Below are positions 8,883 to 20,074 of a stretch of 64,000 bases of DNA, one piece after another. How positions within the stretch are numbered: the first letter of the stretch is position 1; each line of letters starts with the position of its first letter. The notes under the pieces were generated by a model. The model was not told the origin of the DNA. It searched no databases and saw only the letters and a list, made by a program, of their open reading frames with translations. This DNA is from Argyresthia goedartella (taxonomy: Eukaryota > Arthropoda > Insecta > Lepidoptera > Argyresthiidae), in the NCBI GenBank assembly GCA_949825045.1, contig OX463815.1, forward strand, positions 33,595,356-33,659,355, given 5' to 3'. Both the position numbers and the translations under genes were made by a program.

Positions 8883-9829
8883 CTGTGAAACAAAACAAAA
8901 GTTATTTACTGGACGTCTAGATACCTAAATATTGACAGAAAAATATAGAAAGAGAGATTTTAGAATCCCTGTTAAAACTAAACACATAATATGTCGTGAC
9001 ATAGCCTTATTTTATTCATACTTGCTGCTCGGTTCGAACTAGGATTCATGTATTAAAAGTCACAAAAAATATTCACCTTTGTACTGTATCGTCGTCAGAT
9101 TCGGCGGCACGCTTCGATGATGTCTGCTTAGCGGGAACCTTCCTTTTGTTCCTGAAAACATAAACATCACTGTAGCATATTGCAATTGTGTAGAATGTAA
9201 TTATCAAAATCTATCGTTGAAAATAAAAACTTAATTACCTCACAATCTCCGATTCCTCATCCGATTCAGCTACACGCTTTGATGCCGTCGGCTTAGCGGG
9301 AACCTTCCTTTTGTTCCTGAAAACATAAACATCACTGTAGCATATTGCAATTGTGTAGAATGTAATTATCAAAATCTATCGTTGAAAATAAAAACTTAAT
9401 TACCTCACAATCTCCGATTCCTCATCCGATTCGGCTACACGCTTTGATGCCGTCGGCTTAGCGGGAACCTTCCTTTTGTTCCTGAAAACATAAACATCAC
9501 TGTAGCATATTTCAATTTTGTAAAATGTTATTTATCAAAATCTATAGTTCAAAATAATAAGTTAATTACCTCACAATCTCCGATTCCTCGTCCGATTCGA
9601 CTACACGCTTTGTTGACTTTGTAGCGGCTTTCTTTTTGTTGCTGTTAACAATAAAATATGATAGTCTATGTGAGTACCAGGGTGACGTAATATTATGAGA
9701 GCATAATAAAGATATACGTATAGCTGGTATAATGATATTTACCATAAGAAAGCAGCCTCGTCGTCCGTTTCAAACGAGTTCCGCTTCTCATTAGTCGCAG
9801 CCTTCTTCGTGTAGTACTCAGTGTCCGAC
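8471..9829 (-). CDS. host gene 3' exons: basic/acidic nuclear-type protein with duplicated exons
   Basis: Six minus-strand exons share one phase (one leading base, two trailing bases): 9743-9829, 9570-9641, 9404-9481, 9239-9316, 9077-9151 and 8471-8882. All have GT/AG borders. The four middle exons encode variants of one module: a basic start (NKRKVPAK or NKKKAATK), then S/T-KR(V/A), then an acidic stretch (ESDEESEIV). The last exon repeats the theme and ends in a longer, probably folded region (LDLKLYQVADIKDVEPRKRY). Alternating Lys- and Glu/Asp-Ser-rich blocks suggest a nuclear or chromatin protein with CK2-like sites. I do not recognise the family. The 5' end is not found; a possible 17-nt microexon lies at 9892-9908. 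Confidence 0.75.
9077..9151 (-). CDS. host gene penultimate exon
   Basis: This 75-nt exon encodes NKRKVPAKQTSSKRAAESDD plus DTVQ. The acceptor is identical to those of the two tandem copies and the donor is AG|GTGAAT. Confidence 0.7.
9239..9481 (-). repeat. two near-identical exons (9404-9481, 9239-9316) in 165-bp tandem units
   Basis: Exons and introns are copied together with a 165-bp offset. The two 78-nt exons differ by about one synonymous-looking base. Being a multiple of three and phase-symmetric, each copy adds 26 residues without changing the frame. Confidence 0.85.
9570..9641 (-). CDS. host gene exon, diverged module copy
   Basis: This 72-nt exon encodes NKKKAATKSTKRVVESDEES plus EIV. 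It has acceptor TTAACAG and donor AG|GTAATT, and is a diverged relative of the next two exons. Confidence 0.7.
9743..9829 (-). CDS. host gene exon (most 5' confirmed)
   Basis: This 87-nt exon has acceptor TTTTTAG and donor TG|GTAAAT. It encodes SDTEYYTKKAATNEKR followed by an acidic tail (ETDDEAA). Its phase matches the next exon. Confidence 0.65.
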
Positions 9830-9999
9830 CTAAAAATAAAAATAAGTACATATGTAGGTAAATGAGAAAATAAAACTAGAATATAGCTTACCAACACTCT
9901 TGCAGTACCTAAGATTAATTAGTTACAATGTAAAAACGTAAGACATGGAAAGACTAGTAAGATATCAAATAATTACATGGTATAGGTATATTCGATTAT

Positions 10000-10195
10000 T
10001 ATAACCCATTTGATCCGTCTACCGGCTAATACAATGTAGTACCCATTTTACGTACTACACTTGCATTCAAACAGGTTATAAAGCTTTTCGAATAAGTTAT
10101 AACTACTTATTTGGTCCGTCTTCCGGCTTATACCAGGTAGTTCTCCTTTTATGAACTACCCTAGTATCCAAACAAATAGTTATAAGCTTTGTACA
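10000..10195. repeat. short palindromic dispersed repeat, two copies
   Basis: Two related units each contain 'ccgtct(a/t)ccggct', followed by an imperfect palindrome (gtagtacccattttacgtac or gtagttctccttttatgaac) and 'aaca(g/a)...gttata'. The same units recur inverted at 11588-11995. Confidence 0.75.
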
Positions 10196-10461
10196 CCATC
10201 TATGCAAAACAAAAAACATACAATTAGTCAAGAACTATGTCTATAAAAATAACTTAAAAAACTTACTGACATGATTGTAACGCAGTGGATACGCAGCTTG
10301 CAGCAGGGATATGAAGACGGGGCGCGGTGGACCTGGAGCGCGAGCACTAGCGTGAACGTCTGTAGCTTGGTGTTACTGCCAACAATGGTACAAAAGTAAT
10401 TGATAATTTTTCTTTCGATTTTGGCAGTTTTATTGGAAATAAATGATGAGCATGCAAGTAA

Positions 10462-10866
10462 TTTACAGGGTGTAATAATGAAGTCATTGTTTGTCGATAC
10501 CTATTCAGTGGCGTGAAAAACTAGATTCATGAGAAAGTTTTATTAGCATTATCTATGCATAACATTTTAATTTTAACTATAAATATATTTTCCTGGTATG
10601 TATATTTACAAAACTTCACTGCGGTGTAATGAACAAATAATCATAAGAATAGTTAATTACTTACGTTTTACTCCTTACGTTTGATATAAGTAATCAACTC
10701 ATAGGACAAGAAAAAAAATAAAAAATAAAATAACTCATTTACGTTATCAGTTATACCTTCAGAAATCTTGTTCAGAATAAATACCTAACCTAGTAACAAC
10801 AACCTATGCTGTTAGCAAAAATAAACTCAATTATATTTACAACATAATACTCATTTACACCCTGTA
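10462..10866. mobile_element. MITE-like element with inverted 'ttacagggtgtaa' ends
   Basis: The ends 'ttacagggtgtaa' (10462) and 'ttacaccctgta' (10855) are inverted copies about 400 bp apart. The interior is AT-rich without an ORF. This is likely a non-autonomous DNA transposon. Confidence 0.45.
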
Positions 10867-11587
10867 TAAATTTGCACACTTGCGACTATGCAAAAAATAA
10901 TAGAGGTAAAATAAAATCAATTAAATGTGATGACAAACAATACCGCCAGCGGGTAACGTGAGACCGGCATCCGTCATCGATTGCATTGTTATACGAAAGC
11001 AAATCACACTAGGGTTACCAGATACAATTTATTAAAACCGGCATTGGTAACTGTGGCGATGAGCTAGCCCTATCATACCTACGTCTAACATCACATAAAA
11101 TGTGTCGTGTAAAAGCTATAATCATTAATGATATGTTACATTACGTACTTTACTTACATACGTTGTACTTACCATGGATATTATACGATTCAATGACTCG
11201 CTTTACCATGCGAAGTATATTTGATACTTGCAGCGTGCTAGTTGGTGCAGTTAACGTTACAAACTCACTTTAACATTAAAGTTTTGTTTTTGTATAGTCT
11301 CATTTCGATAAAAGTTGCAACAGTTAAGGAACATTTAGAAGATGGTAACACCAAATTTTACTTTAAATAATAGATTTTAAATTTATTTATGTGAAGTGAA
11401 GTTAGTGGACACATCGTGTGTTGTTAATCCTTTAAATTATGATCACCTTGATTACAAAACTCCCTGAAGAACCAGGCTTTCAAGAAAGACAAAGCAGATC
11501 TGGTTGGGATAAGTACAAAACGAACATATTTCTTGGATTAATACGCATTGATGGTCTCTGTGTTGCTGAAAACTAATGGTGTAGTTG

Positions 11588-11995
11588 TTTAGATACTAGG
11601 GTAGTTCATGAAAGGAGAACTACCTGGTATAAGCCGGAAGACGGACTAAACAAACATCTTATGTTTCAGCTTCCTTTCAGTTGTTATTTAGTATATATTT
11701 ACATTGTCAAAGTGAAAGTGTAGAGTCATTTGTGTAGCTGAGCAGAAAAATGGTAAGTTAAAAATAGGATATTATATTGAAAATCTAAAATTACTTGTCT
11801 GGATGCAAGTGTAGTACGTAAAATGAGTACCACATTGTATTAGCCGGAAGACGGACCAAATGAGTGATTATAGGTTTCCGAAATTATATTGAAAACTAAA
11901 ATTACTTGTCTGGATGCAAGTGTAGTACGTAAAATGAGTACTACATTGTATTAGCCGGAAGACGGACCAAATGAGTGATTATAAGTTTCCGAAAT
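11588..11995. repeat. inverted copies of the CCGTCTTCCGG repeat, two in tandem
   Basis: A unit at 11588-11650 and two tandem units of about 115 bp at about 11780-11995 carry 'agccggaagacgga' next to imperfect palindromes, in opposite orientation to 10000-10195. The last two copies are nearly identical. Confidence 0.75.
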
Positions 11996-12000
11996 TATAT

Positions 12001-12185
12001 TGAAATGAATTTGAACTGTCAATAGGTTTTTCGATCCATCTGTCGATAGGTTTTCGATCCATCTGTCGAGCCCGTAGGCCCGAACGATCGTGAAATGAAT
12101 TTGAACTGTCAATAGGTTTTTCGATCCATCTGTCGATAGGTTTTTCGATCCATCTGTCGAGCCCGTAGGCCCGAACGATCGTGAA
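12001..12185. repeat. 91-bp tandem duplication
   Basis: Two adjacent copies carry 'tgaaatgaatttgaactgtc', a doubled 'ttcgatccatctgtcga' and 'gcccgtaggcccgaacgatc'. Each unit also contains an internal doublet. Confidence 0.85.
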
Positions 12186-12407
12186 GTGAATTTAAACTGT
12201 CATTATCTACCTACTACTTTGCATTGGTGACATAACTATCCGCATTCATACCACTCGATAGTGTATCTACAGAGTATACAACCTAAAATCCATATTTGAA
12301 AGAATATTGTTTGCCAAGTAGGAGCGGGGTCAACTTAGGTCAGCGATGGTCTCGGCAACGCCAGAGGCTACCTTGAGGCTGCCTTAACTTTAAAATGAAC
12401 CAGTGAA

Positions 12408-12451
12408 CCACGTGATCACGTCTTTACGTGAGTAAAGACGTGATCACGTGG
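12408..12451. repeat. perfect 20-bp-arm hairpin
   Basis: Arm 'ccacgtgatcacgtctttac', a 4-nt loop 'gtga', and the exact reverse complement. The arms include the palindromes CACGTG and TGATCA. Confidence 0.85.
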
Positions 12452-14390
12452 CAAAGGCCAGAGATCGGATTTCTTACATGTATTGTGTAACCCATCGCTG
12501 CCCCGCCTTTGTACACTATTTTAATATATATCTTGTCAATATAATTATTTGTGTGCAATAAAGAAATTATGAAATTATTTACAATATTTATTTGTGCCAT
12601 TCTAAATCGACACAAACATACATTAGGAAATATTTAAAAGATTCAATTACAATATGAATACAGATTCAAATTACAATTTCAATTCATAATTATATAACAA
12701 TTCAGATCCATAGACAAAATTCAATTTCAATAATCCAGGGAAAACACTATCACGCCTAAATCTCACAGAACCTGCCACATTCTCATACTATATGCACCAC
12801 CAAACAGATCATTCAGTGATGCTGCCGCCACCAGTGATAGATATGAAATAAGTCCACCAGACCCCAGACTCACAATTAATCATTTATCTTGGGGAAGAAT
12901 GGACCGACATTATCAAGTCACCATCATGGAGCCATATATTAAAAGCGGATTCAAGGCCCCGGCGCGATGTTTAATATCGGTCGGTCTAGACATAAACGTT
13001 TAGGTAATTAATTAATTATAAAAATGAGTCTTCATTTCACAATTCCATCGCTAGGTGGATCATTCTCTGCTGGATGTCTACGGACGGAATGGCTATTACG
13101 TAAACAAATTAATTGAAGGCTTGCCTCTGATAATACCTGGGCCTAAGAACGAAGTAAGGCTATTTTAAGGCCCTGTTCCTATAGGCCCAGGAAGTAAAAG
13201 AAGATCTGTGTCACTCCTTGTCTCATACTAATTATTTTACTTTCACTTATCATTCATTTCATATCTCGTTGCCTAGTCCATATTTCAAAAAAACTAGTGA
13301 CCTCGCGAGCATGATAGGAAATTTGCTTTTTTTTCATTATTTTCCGCTCCCTCAGATGCCACCCCCGACCGATTGAAGTTTTTGATAACCAGACAGAATG
13401 TTCTTTCCATACCACATACAAACTTTTAAATAAACCTGGCGTACATAGACTATGAAAGAAGCCGCCGAAAAAATTTGTAAATTACATTTTGCGATCTAAA
13501 ATCCAACCTATGTACCATTCACTAAAATTATGTAGCTCATGTCAAACATACGGTCACCAAAAATCCAACGAAACGGGCTTTAGCAGTTTTAGTTTTTTTT
13601 TCAACCACACATCTCCGCCATTTTGAAAAAAAAGCATTCAAAATTTCACGAGAATCGGATGAGAAATGCGACCTTCCCAAGAGAACAGCCGGAAATCCGG
13701 ACAGACATACCGAAGCATTGTTGCCCAAGCCGAAACGGAAAAGTTTCGTCGCGCTTCGCGCTCGCTCGGTCAATTGCAATGTAATCGATAAAGTACCACT
13801 TGAGACAAAAAAAACTTATTCAATCAACACTCACAAACAAAACGTTACAGTGAAATATTTCTTCTAATGAAATCTAAAAAAATTATCACCGAAAGTATGA
13901 ATCGAGTTTGTTCAAGTTCAAATCTACTTATAAATCAGCGTCAAAATGCTAGTGGAGGAAACTATTATACCTAATTGAAACCGGAGAAAGAATAAATCAG
14001 GGTTTTTGATACAAGTCGTTTGTTCCATTTTCATGCTAGCCGTACCACCCACACAACTCATTTTAGACGATATAACCCTAGAATATAACTCTGGAATTAC
14101 AAACTAGGTACTTAATAACAAATTTAACGGTCAACAACTTTACTTAGTACAAATTGATTTTTGAGTATGTATGTAGGGACAGTCCATCACTGAGCATTTA
14201 GAAAAGACCGCACCGAACAGGATCCTAATCCCGTTATGAGTCATCGCGATTTTGAACCTCATGTCAAGGTAATAAAACCTATAATGGGAAAATATATCAG
14301 TACTTTATTTTTTATTAACAATGAAAGTAACCAAAATATATGAATTAAAAATAATATAGAAACACTAAAAGAAACAACTACGCGAATAAA
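12452..14390. other. gene-free stretch with dispersed repeat fragments
   Basis: A non-LTR-like 3' end ('gtgcaataaagaaattatg' near 12552) and a lepidopteran-type dispersed repeat at about 13380-13790 are suggested by related fragments at 18020-18170 and 28830-28920. No gene is supported. Confidence 0.4.
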
Positions 14391-14558
14391 CCACCCCGGG
14401 ACATTGCCGAGGCTAAGGTTCCCATGACGCTTGCTGCATCTCCCCGCTGCACCGCCAGGGAGATCCTTTGCATCAGAAATGCCCCAGAGCGGTAGTCAAA
14501 TCCTCTATCCCTTAGACGGCGCCCCAGATCCTTAATAAATATTTAATTAATATGGGAA

Positions 14559-14580
14559 AATGTCATGTCGACATGACATT
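14559..14580. repeat. 22-bp perfect palindrome
   Basis: The eleven bases 'aatgtcatgtc' are followed directly by their reverse complement, with no loop. Confidence 0.8.
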
Positions 14581-14698
14581 GGGCGAGAGGTTACATTCTC
14601 TCCCTTTCAAGTAAAATATATGTACAAATACATTGTGTTGGTATGTATTAGTTTATTATTTCTATGATATATATTGATACTTTGAATTTGATTTATGA

Positions 14699-14952
14699 TC
14701 CCGGTCCACTGGGTTTCACGCTAGTTCCTCACGCCAGAGGTGCAGGTTCGAGTCAGCATTTACCAATGAGATAAGTAATTTATCTGATGGAAAACATCGT
14801 GAGGAAACCTTCAGTACTTCATAGCTACGGCTATGAGCTAGCCCCCTGCCTCGCAAAATGGAGTATTGTATAACTGGCTAAAAGTGGGCACAATTGTGCC
14901 TCTGCCACCCCGTATGGGAAAAGGCGTGACATTATGTTATGTTATGTTGCAT
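14699..14952 (+). mobile_element. tRNA-derived SINE (family A), near full length
   Basis: It has a B-box-like 'ggttcgagtc', then 'accaatgagataagtaattt', 'aaaacatcgtgaggaaacc', 'gtgggcacaattgtgcctct', and an (atgtt)n tail. Further copies are at 17828-18015 (-) and 48226-48392 (+). Confidence 0.8.
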
Positions 14953-16907
14953 TTAAGTATTTGTTAGCCATTGTGGTTATATGAGATGTGTAGTGTGTAT
15001 TATTCCCCTGCTCAATTATTTACCTTTCCTATCCATCCATGGTTGGCTGGAAGAAATCTCTTATTAGAGAGAAGCTCGCCTTTGTTCATGTTTTTTATGA
15101 TAATTTATCTGCATGTCTGTTTTGGGTAGCGCAATAAAGACATTACGAAATTACGAATGTAAAGACAAATTATGATGTAATAATATTCCTACTCGTCATA
15201 TAGCTCTCTTCGATATGCAGTAAAAGTACTTCAGAATAATATGCCTCGTAAATATCAATACAACAACTAAACTATAAATTTCAGATCAGCCAAAAGAAAG
15301 CGGCCCCCGCAAAAAGTGCGTCTGCCGAAAATCTGAAAGTAATTTCATCCAAACGAAACTCTATGGACCTCTGATTCCTTTTTTACCGGGCGGGATTTTT
15401 ATTTGAATACCCTTCCAGATTTAGGTCGTCGCGTTCATTTCGCGATTTTTATCTCGTGAATTTTAATCGGCTGCGCGGTACAGAGTTACCGAAACGGACC
15501 GTTTAGGCCAAGGGGGAGTTGGTGTGGAGAGGCCATCTTTCGTATATATGTATATTTTTATTGCACATGAAATTTACATTACAAGCTTATAGAAAAGACA
15601 TTCTACGAAGGCAAGCTTACCTCTATCAAAAGCTTTCTTCCGGCAAACCCAATATGGAAATGATAAATTTAATAACAGTGACTGGTGCATATGTGCAGAA
15701 ATACAAGTAATTTATTTTAACAATATTTGCGCTTACTGCTGATGTTTAAGATTTAAGGCCACTATTACTTTGTATGTAAGTAAAAGAAATGTTAGCCAGT
15801 CTTATAATTTCAGTGCTTGTTGTGACGAGAATTATTTTGCATCTGTACCTATGTGTAGGTCGTCGGTACGGTATGTCCTCCACAGCAAAATTTAGAGACA
15901 TTTTCTGTTGCAGATTTTATTCGCAAGGCGCGACCCGTGCCGTTTATTCTGAGATTTCAGCTTGCAATAAATTTGCGAGAGAAAGCTTTATTGGTCTTTC
16001 TTAAATATAAGAGCGTTTAGATTCTCATTAGCCGTGAATGATTCTTCGGTGAATCACTGGGGTCAGGAATTGGCGGTAAGTTTATCGCCCTCCTTCTCAC
16101 AGATTGGTCCAATTAGAGAAAACATCTACAGAAAATGAAGACATTTTAATTTTGATTTTTGGATAGCAGCGTGTTTGATTAGGGCCTGTGATTAGGGCCG
16201 AACGATTTTCGGGTATCAATATTAGAAAAGCTTCTTGAAGGAGTGTTACATTGAATTTAAGGGATTATATTGAATTGAGAAATACTGGGTAAAACAAGCA
16301 TGATGCACAATTTAGTTGGTATTTGTAACAATAAGATGCTTGCCTATTACTTGAAAATAAAAAATACACACTATATAAATAAATCTAATGTTTCCAGCAC
16401 CGGCTTTCTACTCGGATTCAGCTACATTCTTACATCGTAACTCACGAAGCACGTCCGAATGTAATGTTGTGTTTTTGTGTAAAAAGGTACTTGCCTCAGC
16501 AACATTCAGCTCTCGGCGAAAAATGGAAAATACCAAGGACCCAAATACCTCTGACTTCTGGCTCATTGAATTAATGGTATTGAAATTGTTTGGAATAATT
16601 TCATGTTACTATTGTATTCTTTCTTTTGTTTATTGATGTCATTTCGACATTAAACAATTTATCTATTTTATCTAAATGATTTGAATGATTGATTATGACA
16701 TCTATGTCTTTTTACCCTTTTAAATTATTTTTGAAATAAAACCCCTCGTGACGTCGCTTAATTTAAAAAAAAAACAGTTACTTGAGGCTGGTTGTATCTG
16801 AACGAAAAAATCTAAGTTACTATTGAACATTCACATCATAACAATAAAAAAATCCAGAAAATTGAGCAGAAGACGGTTTAAATCACTCTCATCATTAAAT
16901 AATGGAC
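14953..16907. other. gene-free stretch
   Basis: A non-LTR-like 3' tail ('gcgcaataaagacatta') is near 15129. Open frames around 15519-16636 are short, lack splice support and show no recognisable domain, so no gene is called. Confidence 0.4.
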
Positions 16908-17309
16908 TGTAGCTGGCCTACATTGTAGCTGGTCACATTGTAGCTGGCCTACATTGTAGCACATTGTAGCCGGCCTACATTATAGCACATTGTAGCCGGC
17001 CTTCATTTTAGCACATTGTAGCCGGCCTACATTGTAGGAAAATGTAGCCGGCCTATATTGTAGCACATATTAGTAGGCCTACATTGTAGCACATATTAGT
17101 CGGCCTACATTCTAGCACATTGTAGCCGGCCTACATTCTAGCACATTGTAGCCGGCCTACATTGTAGCGCATTGTAGCCGGCCTCCATTTTAACACATAT
17201 TAGTCAGCCTACATTCTAGCACATTGTAGCCGGTCTACATTGTAGCCGGCATACATTGTAGCCGGCCTACATTGTAGCCAGCAAACATTGTAGCCAGCCT
17301 ACATTGTAG
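16908..17309. repeat. minisatellite of 'tgtagccggcctacat' units
   Basis: About 400 bp of imperfect repeats alternate 'attgtagcaca' and 'gtagccggcctac', with periods near 13 and 26 bp. Each unit has a GCCGGC or GGCC core. Confidence 0.85.
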
Positions 17310-17504
17310 TTCAAGTACCGTGCCCCAATTGCTGGAGTTACATCCTACGTCCCCTTCGACCGTTAACTTGTTACGTTAAAGTTTTTAATACTGCAGCAGA
17401 AGGCTGAGGAAACGCTTCGTTACTGAGCCCCCGAAATTTAGGAAAATTGCTTCAATATAAATAAACTTAAACGTTTACATACATGTACATACATTGCTTC
17501 TGGC

Positions 17505-17660
17505 CCCACACTAGGATACCATGGTTCGTGGGAACCAGAAACAGCGACTTTAGCCACACATAAACATCCAAGACCTGTTTTTCTTTACCCCCAGCCGGAG
17601 ATCAAACCCGGGACCTCTCGCATGGTAGGCAGAGCCACTACCGCTGCGCCACAGGTTCGT
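17505..17660 (-). mobile_element. tRNA-derived SINE (family C), minus orientation
   Basis: Reverse complement gives 'ctgtggcgcagcggtagtgg' and 'gaggtcccgggtttgatctc', a tRNA-like A/B box pair, followed by 'aggtcttggatgtttatg'. Related pieces lie at 52519-52850. Confidence 0.75.
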
Positions 17661-17827
17661 CAACTCTTACCAATTTAATGCTGATATGATATTTTTTAAT
17701 CGAAGCACTGACATCCTATTGCAATAAATAATTACAATAAAACTTAATGCAATAATTATTATTTTTAATTCAATTAAAATTAAAATTAAAAATATATAAA
17801 TAAATCTTAATCGTATCCGGCCTGTGC

Positions 17828-18015
17828 CCCTCAGTGGGGACATAACACTTATCGCATTTTATAATAACAAAGCGTCACGCCTTTTTCAGTGGGGTGGCAC
17901 AGGCACAATTGTGCCCAATTATTCAATACTCCATTTTGCGTGACATTGGGCCATCGCCGCAGATATGGAGTAATGAAGGTTTCCCCACGATGTTTTCCAT
18001 CACCTTTAGAGTCAT
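17828..18015 (-). mobile_element. SINE family A copy, minus orientation
   Basis: It contains the reverse complements of 'gtgggcacaattgtgcc' and 'aaaacatcgtggggaaacc'. The tRNA-like head is missing or diverged. Confidence 0.75.
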
Positions 18016-18659
18016 CAATTATTAATTGACCGAGCGAGCGAAGCGTCCACTTTCGAGATTGGCCAAAAAATGCATTTGTATTTCTTTTTGTCTGTTCTCG
18101 CCTACAGGTCGCATTACTTAACCGATATTCGAGAAATATTATATAGTATTTTTCTGTCAAGTCATTTTTTTTTAAGGCTTAATTTCATACTTTATGGGCG
18201 TAACAATGCAGTGGGGGTTATTTTATTTAGGGAAATTATAAGTCAACCCACAATTATTATTTTTTAAATTTTTAATATATTGAATTAAAAACATAGAAGC
18301 TAATAAAATATCTTATTTGATGTCATATAGTAATATTTTAGAAATTTACTTCTTGAATGCATGTTACAAATTTTGATGCAAAAAAATAATCAGCATGCTG
18401 TGAAATATTGAAAGTGGCTTACATACAATATAACTATGGGCTAAGATAGTATCATTCAGACGCTCATTAATTCTGACTGACTTAGAAATTTAGAAGGCAA
18501 TATAGATTTTTAGAAGCAATAATGCTATTAAAAAGAAGTCTGTTTAATAAGCAACCTTTAATTAATAATAATACCAGTTGTTCGTCCGATCAACTTCAAG
18601 GGGTCAGGGGTGTGACAGGGAGGAATGGAGGGGGAAGGGAAGGGAATGACTCACCAGAA

Positions 18660-19440
18660 ATAGTGACAATGTACAAAAACTAGTATTTGAAGACCGCAGA
18701 CTAAAAGTGCGCGAGTTAGCGGACATTGTAGGAATTTTTAAAAGTGACGAAAAAAGACTGAAAACTTGGTCATGAAAAAACTGTGCGCAAGATGGGTGCC
18801 GCTATTCAACAGAAGCAGCAACGTTATGATGTTTCGACGCAGTGTTTGGAGAAATTTCAACGCAATAAAGCCAAATTTTATGACGATTTATCACGATAGA
18901 CGAAACATGGGTCCACCACTTCTCCCCTGAGACGAAATATCAGTCGAAACAATGGACTAAAAAATCAGAACCGACTCCAAAGAAGGCGAAGTCAAGATGC
19001 GCATGGAATAATTTGTATTGATTATCTTCAAAAAGGCGAAACCATCAACGGCAATTGTAACGTAAAACTATTGCAGCGTTTGAGTGGAGAATTTAACCAA
19101 AACGGCCGCATTTAGTTAAAAAGAAAGTGTTGTTTCGTCAGGACAATGCACCGGTTAACAAGTCCACTACTGCAATGGCAAAAATTTATGAGTTGAAGTT
19201 TGAATTGCTTCCCCATGTAACTTATTCGCCATATCTAGCTCCCACGGATTATTTTCTGTTCCCAAACTTGAAAAAGACTTGCCAATAATGAAGAGGTTGA
19301 GTCTGCTGTTGACGGCTATTTTGAGGATTTTGACAAAGACCACTATAAACAGGGCTTTGCTATCGAACATCGCTGGGAAAAGTATAGCGTTAAAAGGAGA
19401 CTTTATTGAGAAATAAATAAGTTTTGTTCGAATTAGTTTG
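18660..19440 (+). pseudogene. decayed mariner-family transposase
   Basis: Scattered frames encode mariner landmarks: DETWVHHFSPETKYQSKQW near 18900-18960, and RQDNAPVNKSTTA then YSPYLAPTDYFLFPNLKK near 19138-19275. Several frameshifts separate them. These are the first catalytic Asp region, the second Asp block and the third block of a DD34D mariner. Clear terminal repeats were not found. The copy is inactive. Confidence 0.8.
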
Positions 19441-19823
19441 TGTTATCATCGTTAGGCCGTTTACATTTGGGACCACCCTCCTAAAATTGGACTTTCTTCG
19501 TTAAATTGTTGCGCAAAAGAAATTTGTATCGCATTATAATAAAACCTTTTGTGCGTTAGTTGTGACAATATCTTTAAGTATGAATGTATGTCGAAGGGCT
19601 GGCTAGGTCTACTCTGTTCTCACAGAACTACTAGTTCTTGTTTCACTTATTTTTTTTACCCCAGTATATTTAATTTAATTTATAAATAATCTCCGTGTCC
19701 ATTTCAGACAGGGCTCAAAACCTTTCGTATGTCGGGATTTCTGTCCGGCTGTTCTCCTCTAAAGGTCGCATTTCTCAGCAAATTCTCGTGAAATTCTGTG
19801 AGCAGGCACGATAATTCACTGAC

Positions 19824-20060
19824 GACCCGAATGGCCGAGTCGGCAGTGACCCTGCTTACGAAACCAAGGGTCCCGGGTTCGAGTCCCGGTGGGGGCAAAT
19901 ATTTGTTTGATGAGAACGGATGTTTGTACCCTAGTCATGGTTTTTTATTTATCTAAGTATAATATTTATCTAATAAGTATGTGTATCGTTGTCTAGTACC
20001 CAAGATACAGGGAATCCTAGTTTGGGGCTAAATAAATGAGTGTCAATAGTGTCCAAGGTA
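19824..20060 (+). mobile_element. tRNA-derived SINE (family B)
   Basis: The head contains 'gaatggccgagtcggcagtg' and 'gggttcgagtcccggtg', matching tRNA A and B boxes. The body has 'gcaaatatttgtttgatgag' and 'gtatcgttgtctagtaccca'. Related copies are at 30394-30625 and 41464-41640. Because the body follows directly, it is a SINE rather than a tRNA gene. Confidence 0.75.
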
Positions 20061-20074
20061 TTATAAAAATAAAA

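Larger units (their letters stand above)
9830..11590. other. gene-free repeat-rich DNA
   Basis: I see no supported coding exon except the possible microexon at 9892-9908. The stretch holds the CCGTCTTCCGG-type repeats at 10000-10195 and a MITE-like element at 10462-10866; the rest is unassigned AT-rich sequence. Confidence 0.5.

Noticed and set aside
10267..10355. Strong donor-like CATGTCA|GTAAGT on the minus strand upstream of the tandem-exon host gene
   Set aside because: The frame required by the next exon meets TAG shortly upstream, and the ATG next to the donor gives an early stop after splicing, so it is not supported as a coding exon.
16911..17305. CRISPR-like repeats
   Set aside because: No distinct spacers of even length, and an insect nuclear context; it is a minisatellite.
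19824..19900. Possible tRNA gene
   Set aside because: Same reason: the tRNA-like head is fused to the family B SINE body.
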